From: Megachile rotundata
Lineage: Eukaryota > Arthropoda > Insecta > Hymenoptera > Megachilidae
NCBI RefSeq assembly: GCF_050947335.1
Contig: NC_134993.1
Span: 8,556,001 to 8,620,000, forward strand
Reading direction: 5' to 3'
Length of the DNA: 64,000 bases
A model generated the notes under the pieces. That model saw nothing but the letters and a program-made list of their open reading frames with translations, had not been told where the DNA came from and did not search any database. The first letter of the stretch is position 1, and each line of letters starts with the position of its first letter. Positions 60,772-64,000 of this stretch are shown here, in pieces. Position numbers and translations under genes: made by a program.

Positions 60772-62854
60772 CAAGGGACATTACCCAATCGCCAATCGCC
60801 GATTTTGATGCGCTTTGAGTATGATATAGAACGCAAAAAAATATTTGACACGTATTTTTTTTTATCGGCCATCGTTCATGCTGAAGGGGTGAAAATGGCC
60901 CCCAAAGTTGGGGTTGCAAAACATATTTTCTCGAATATCTCAGGAACTATTAGGCCTAGACAAAAAATTAAAAGTGCAAATTTTTCTGTTTTAGAAGGCC
61001 AATAATATGGCCTAAGTGGATTTTTGAAAAATTTATTTGTTTAAAAAATATGTTAAAAATTAACATTATTTTGCAATTTTTTTAAATAAAACTTTGTACT
61101 ATTTTGATCAAATTTTACACATGTAAACTATAGGTCAAAAGACAAAATACGGATAAATTGAAATTTTTAATTTCGCTTGTGGAAAAAATATTATTGTCGT
61201 TGAAGTTATACGTACATTTTATACCTTCCGTTCGGTGCACAATTGATTTTTATACGTAATATTCTGGAAATTGTATTATATTACATTTTTTACCCTAACA
61301 TATTTAAAAAAAAGAATTTGAAGGTCCAAAGGTGCCTGTATAAAAATATGCCGTTTGAGTCAGATATCGCATTTGATCCGCATTATGGGCGCGTACTGGT
61401 GGCAGTATTCGACGCACGGAGGATCTTAACGCGTAAATTGTACATGTGCGAAGTATAATATCTTCATAATGATGTAGAATACGTGCAATTAAAGGAATTA
61501 CACCTGTTGATTAAGAATTTTTTCACGATTGTAAAATATATATTATTAGATTGGGTAACTTTGAAAATACCACTTTTTTAATAATTTTTTAATTTTTTTA
61601 AATTTTTATAAGAAATATCATATCCAAATAAAACTTTGACAGTTTTAAGTATTAAAAAATCGATACTGGATTAATACAACCTTCTGATGTATGTGGTTAT
61701 AGAACATGGAAAAATTTCGCGCATTAAATATTAAATCTTTTGCCTGCGTTAGATTTACAAATTAACGTACGGGCATGGGACATAATTATCAAAATGTGTC
61801 CTTTAATTCATAATCAATTGTCCGCACCTAGGTATAAAAAACTGTTTAAGTACGCATGGTTACAGTATGGTTGCATCAGTAGTAGATTGGAACATTTTGA
61901 TAATCCCGTTGACTTTAGTTTCAATCAAATTAAAACTGTCACTTTTACAAAATATACGCTAACAAATACTAATATCCGTTTCGATTTCATAATGCATAAC
62001 ATCATTACATCTTTTACGTTTACTATCGTTTATAATACATTAGAAATTCATTTCAAAATAAAAGACATAATTTTGAAAATTATAAAAAGACTATAATTTC
62101 AGTGTTACTATATATCTTACAATCATAAAGCAATTCTTGATCAACAGATGTAATTCCTTTAATTGCACGTATTCTACATCATTATGAAGATATTATACTT
62201 CGCACAAGTACAATTTACGCGTTAAGATCCTCCGTGCGTCGAATACTGCCACCAGTACGCGCCCATAATGCGGATCAAATGCGATATCTGACTCAAACAG
62301 CATATTTTTATACAGGCACCTTTGGACCTTCAAATTCTTTTTTTTAAATATGTTAGTGTAAAAAATGTAATATAATACAATTTCCAGAATATTACGTATA
62401 AAAATCAATTGTGCACCGAACGGAAGGTATAAAATGTACGTATAACTTCAACGACAATAATATTTTTTCCACAAGCGAAATTAAAAATTTCAATTTATTC
62501 GTATTTTGTCTTTTGACCTATAGTTTACATGTGTAATATTTGATCAAAATAGTACAAAGTTTTATTTAAAAAATTTGCAAAATAATGTTAATTTTTAACA
62601 TATTTTTTAAACAAATAAATTTTTCAAAAATCCACTTAGGCCATATTATTGGCCTTCTGAAACAGAAAAATTTGCACTTTTAATTTTTTGTCTAGGCCTA
62701 ATAGTTCCTGAGATATTCGAGAAAATATGTTTTTCACCCCTTCAGCATGAACGATGGCCGATAAAAAAAAATACGTGTCAAATATTTTTTTGCGTTCTAT
62801 ATCATACTCAAAGCGCATCAAAATCGACGATTGGCGATTGGGTAAAGTCCCTTG
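60772..62854. mobile_element. 2.08 kb DNA transposon with ~750-780 bp terminal inverted repeats
   Basis: Ends CAAGGGACATTACCCAATCG and, on the other strand, CAAGGGACTTTACCCAATCG. The inverted arms run 60772-61548 and 62110-62854 at about 97% identity. The main difference is a ~24 bp segment (CCCCCAAAGTTGGGGTTG) present only on the left. TTG occurs directly outside both ends and may be a 3 bp target duplication. Each arm keeps a 71-codon frame (61243-61458 + and 62193-62408 -) with only three amino-acid differences (Pro/Thr, Pro/Leu, Met/Leu). The interior carries a 118-codon frame. The superfamily is not recognised. Confidence 0.82.
61740..62096 (+). CDS. Unidentified 118-codon frame inside the long-TIR transposon
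   Basis: Reads QINVRAWDIIIKMCPLIHNQ, then LSAPRYKKLFKYAWLQYGC, then LEHFDNPVDFSFNQIK before turning low-complexity. The first 65 residues look like real protein sequence (balanced composition, aromatic and charged residues) whereas the last 45 do not, suggesting a degraded or truncated gene. The start codon is uncertain (first ATG-like codon of the open frame). I do not recognise the family. Its position between the arms suggests a remnant of the element's own protein. Confidence 0.4.
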   Translation: MPALDLQINVRAWDIIIKMCPLIHNQLSAPRYKKLFKYAWLQYGCISSRLEHFDNPVDFSFNQIKTVTFTKYTLTNTNIRFDFIMHNIITSFTFTIVYNTLEIHFKIKDIILKIIKRL

Positions 62855-63109
62855 TTGGTATACAAATTTTAACCTATTTTTTTTTGTAATTAAAATTATA
62901 TTTTTATTGCTTTTGTACTTTGTGCTATGAACGGCTGTTAATGTTTTATCATGGAAAAAATGGAAGTAGCGAAATTAACAAAGTACTTACAGCAGCAATG
63001 AACTTGTATCGGTGACAGTTCAATGCCAATTTTATTAGCTGCGATTTGAAAATTTTAAAACTAGACTATTCTAGAATTTTATGTTTTGATAGAACACTTG
63101 TAAATTAGA

Positions 63110-63540
63110 GCAATCTCAGAAATAGAGAATTTAAAAATTTGAAGATTTTTAAACTTGAAACTGTGTAAAATACGATATATTTAAAAATATGGATGATAGA
63201 AAATGTGGAGATTTAAGAGTCGACGAATTTTGGGGTTCGTAAATTTAGAAATGTAGACGTTAAACAATGTGGAGATGTGAATATGAGAACTTGAGATTTG
63301 TAAATTTAGATATGTTGATACCTGAAAACTGAAAAATTTAGAAAGTGGGTAATTTCAAGACTTATTTGAAAATTTGTCGATTTGAAAAACTTTAAATCTG
63401 ACAATTAAAGAATTTTAAAATCGGAAAGTTGAAAAAATTAAAAAAGTTACGAAATTAAAATTTCCTAGGAAATTTACAAATTTGAAAACTGAAAAATTTC
63501 AAAGATGTAGAAATGTTGAATTTTGAAAATTTCAAACTGC
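63110..63540 (+). repeat. Degenerate AAATTTGAAAATTTAG-type block
   Basis: Loose 9-11 bp periodic words (GAAAATTTGTCGATTTGAAA), with no clean unit. Confidence 0.5.
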
Positions 63541-63713
63541 GGGTGATTTAGGGAACCAGTACGCATTTGGCAATATTTCCCTAAGAAGTCAAGTAAGTAA
63601 TAATCTTATGCAGTCTATTTACAACTAAAACATCTGAATCTATATTTCACATCTGTTTAATTAGATTCGAATGATTTAAGTTTACACATGTTGGATGTTC
63701 CTTAAAATAGCTA

Positions 63714-64000
63714 CTTGGCAAGTTTGTTGGCATGATGTAGTAATTTCCGTGACTAGTTTCTTGCATGTTTGGTAGCTTCCTTGAAGGAAGAAATTTCAAG
63801 ATCACTTTGTAATTTCAAGATCATTTATTATGTACCTATCGTGAAGTATTTGTAAGCCAAATTGATGTATTTGTGCAACAAATTGATTCTATTAAAACCG
63901 TTCTAACAGTAGTGGTACGTCGGTTGTCTCTGCTTCTCTTCGGCGCTGCTCGCATAATCACGTGACATGTACAATAGTCGAAGTCATAGACTTCCCTGAT
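63714..64000 (-). repeat. Right arm of the outer inverted repeat, cut by the window end
   Basis: Reverse complement of 59609-59895, the same 287 bp as far as the window allows. It probably continues past 64000. Confidence 0.88.

Noticed and set aside
59609..64000. Tn-like composite transposon (two outer repeats moving the middle)
   Set aside because: No evidence of a target duplication outside the outer arms (the right one is cut by the window) and the outer repeat belongs to a local tandem family.

Overview
This is nuclear DNA from an animal, most likely an insect and probably a hymenopteran such as a bee. The base composition is very AT-rich. There is one recognisable spliced host gene with GT-AG introns, and several insect-type transposons: mariner, a TTAA-flanked piggyBac-like MITE and LTR sequences. 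There are no operons, no prokaryotic gene packing and no CRISPR array. The species call is inference.

The only host gene I can support is TRIT1, the tRNA A37 isopentenyltransferase, on the + strand. Two internal exons are visible (25701-25841 and 29004-29308), separated by a 3.2 kb intron. The upstream P-loop exon and the downstream exons were not found. If the rest of the gene lies downstream, the sequence after 29308, including a 162 bp satellite whose monomers each carry a 3' splice-site-like tract, is intronic. Nearly all other open frames are by-products of tandem repeats that lack stop codons.

Layout. 0-6 kb: AT-rich unique DNA, an internally deleted mariner (2258-3150), a piggyBac-like MITE (3800-4113) and a 50 bp minisatellite. 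6.6-7.8 kb and 22.5-23.8 kb: two copies of a striking element, with about 145 bp inverted termini and TA flanks around a CpG-rich 15 bp minisatellite. 8-20 kb: 33 bp, 9 bp, 95 bp, 10 bp and 16 bp arrays plus three copies of a roughly 270 bp fold-back repeat. 25-32 kb: TRIT1 exons, an intronic minisatellite and the 162 bp satellite. 32-49 kb: repeated blocks of AAATTCC-type satellite whose C-rich strand switches orientation from block to block, a 760 bp inverted repeat pair (38.6/42.4 kb) and mariner debris. 50.7-51.3 kb: a 7 bp GTGAGTA array. 54.1-55.8 kb: two nearly identical 763 bp LTR-like sequences in inverted orientation inside one 5 bp target-site duplication. 58-64 kb: a pogo-like TA element and a 2.1 kb transposon with very long inverted termini, itself centred inside another inverted repeat that runs off the window edge.

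Overall this is a gene-poor region shaped by inverted-repeat transposons and short-period satellites, some of the satellites being carried inside the mobile elements. The two strongest candidates for something undescribed are the inverted-LTR unit at 54.1-55.8 kb and the transposon-borne CGCG satellite at 6.6 and 22.5 kb.
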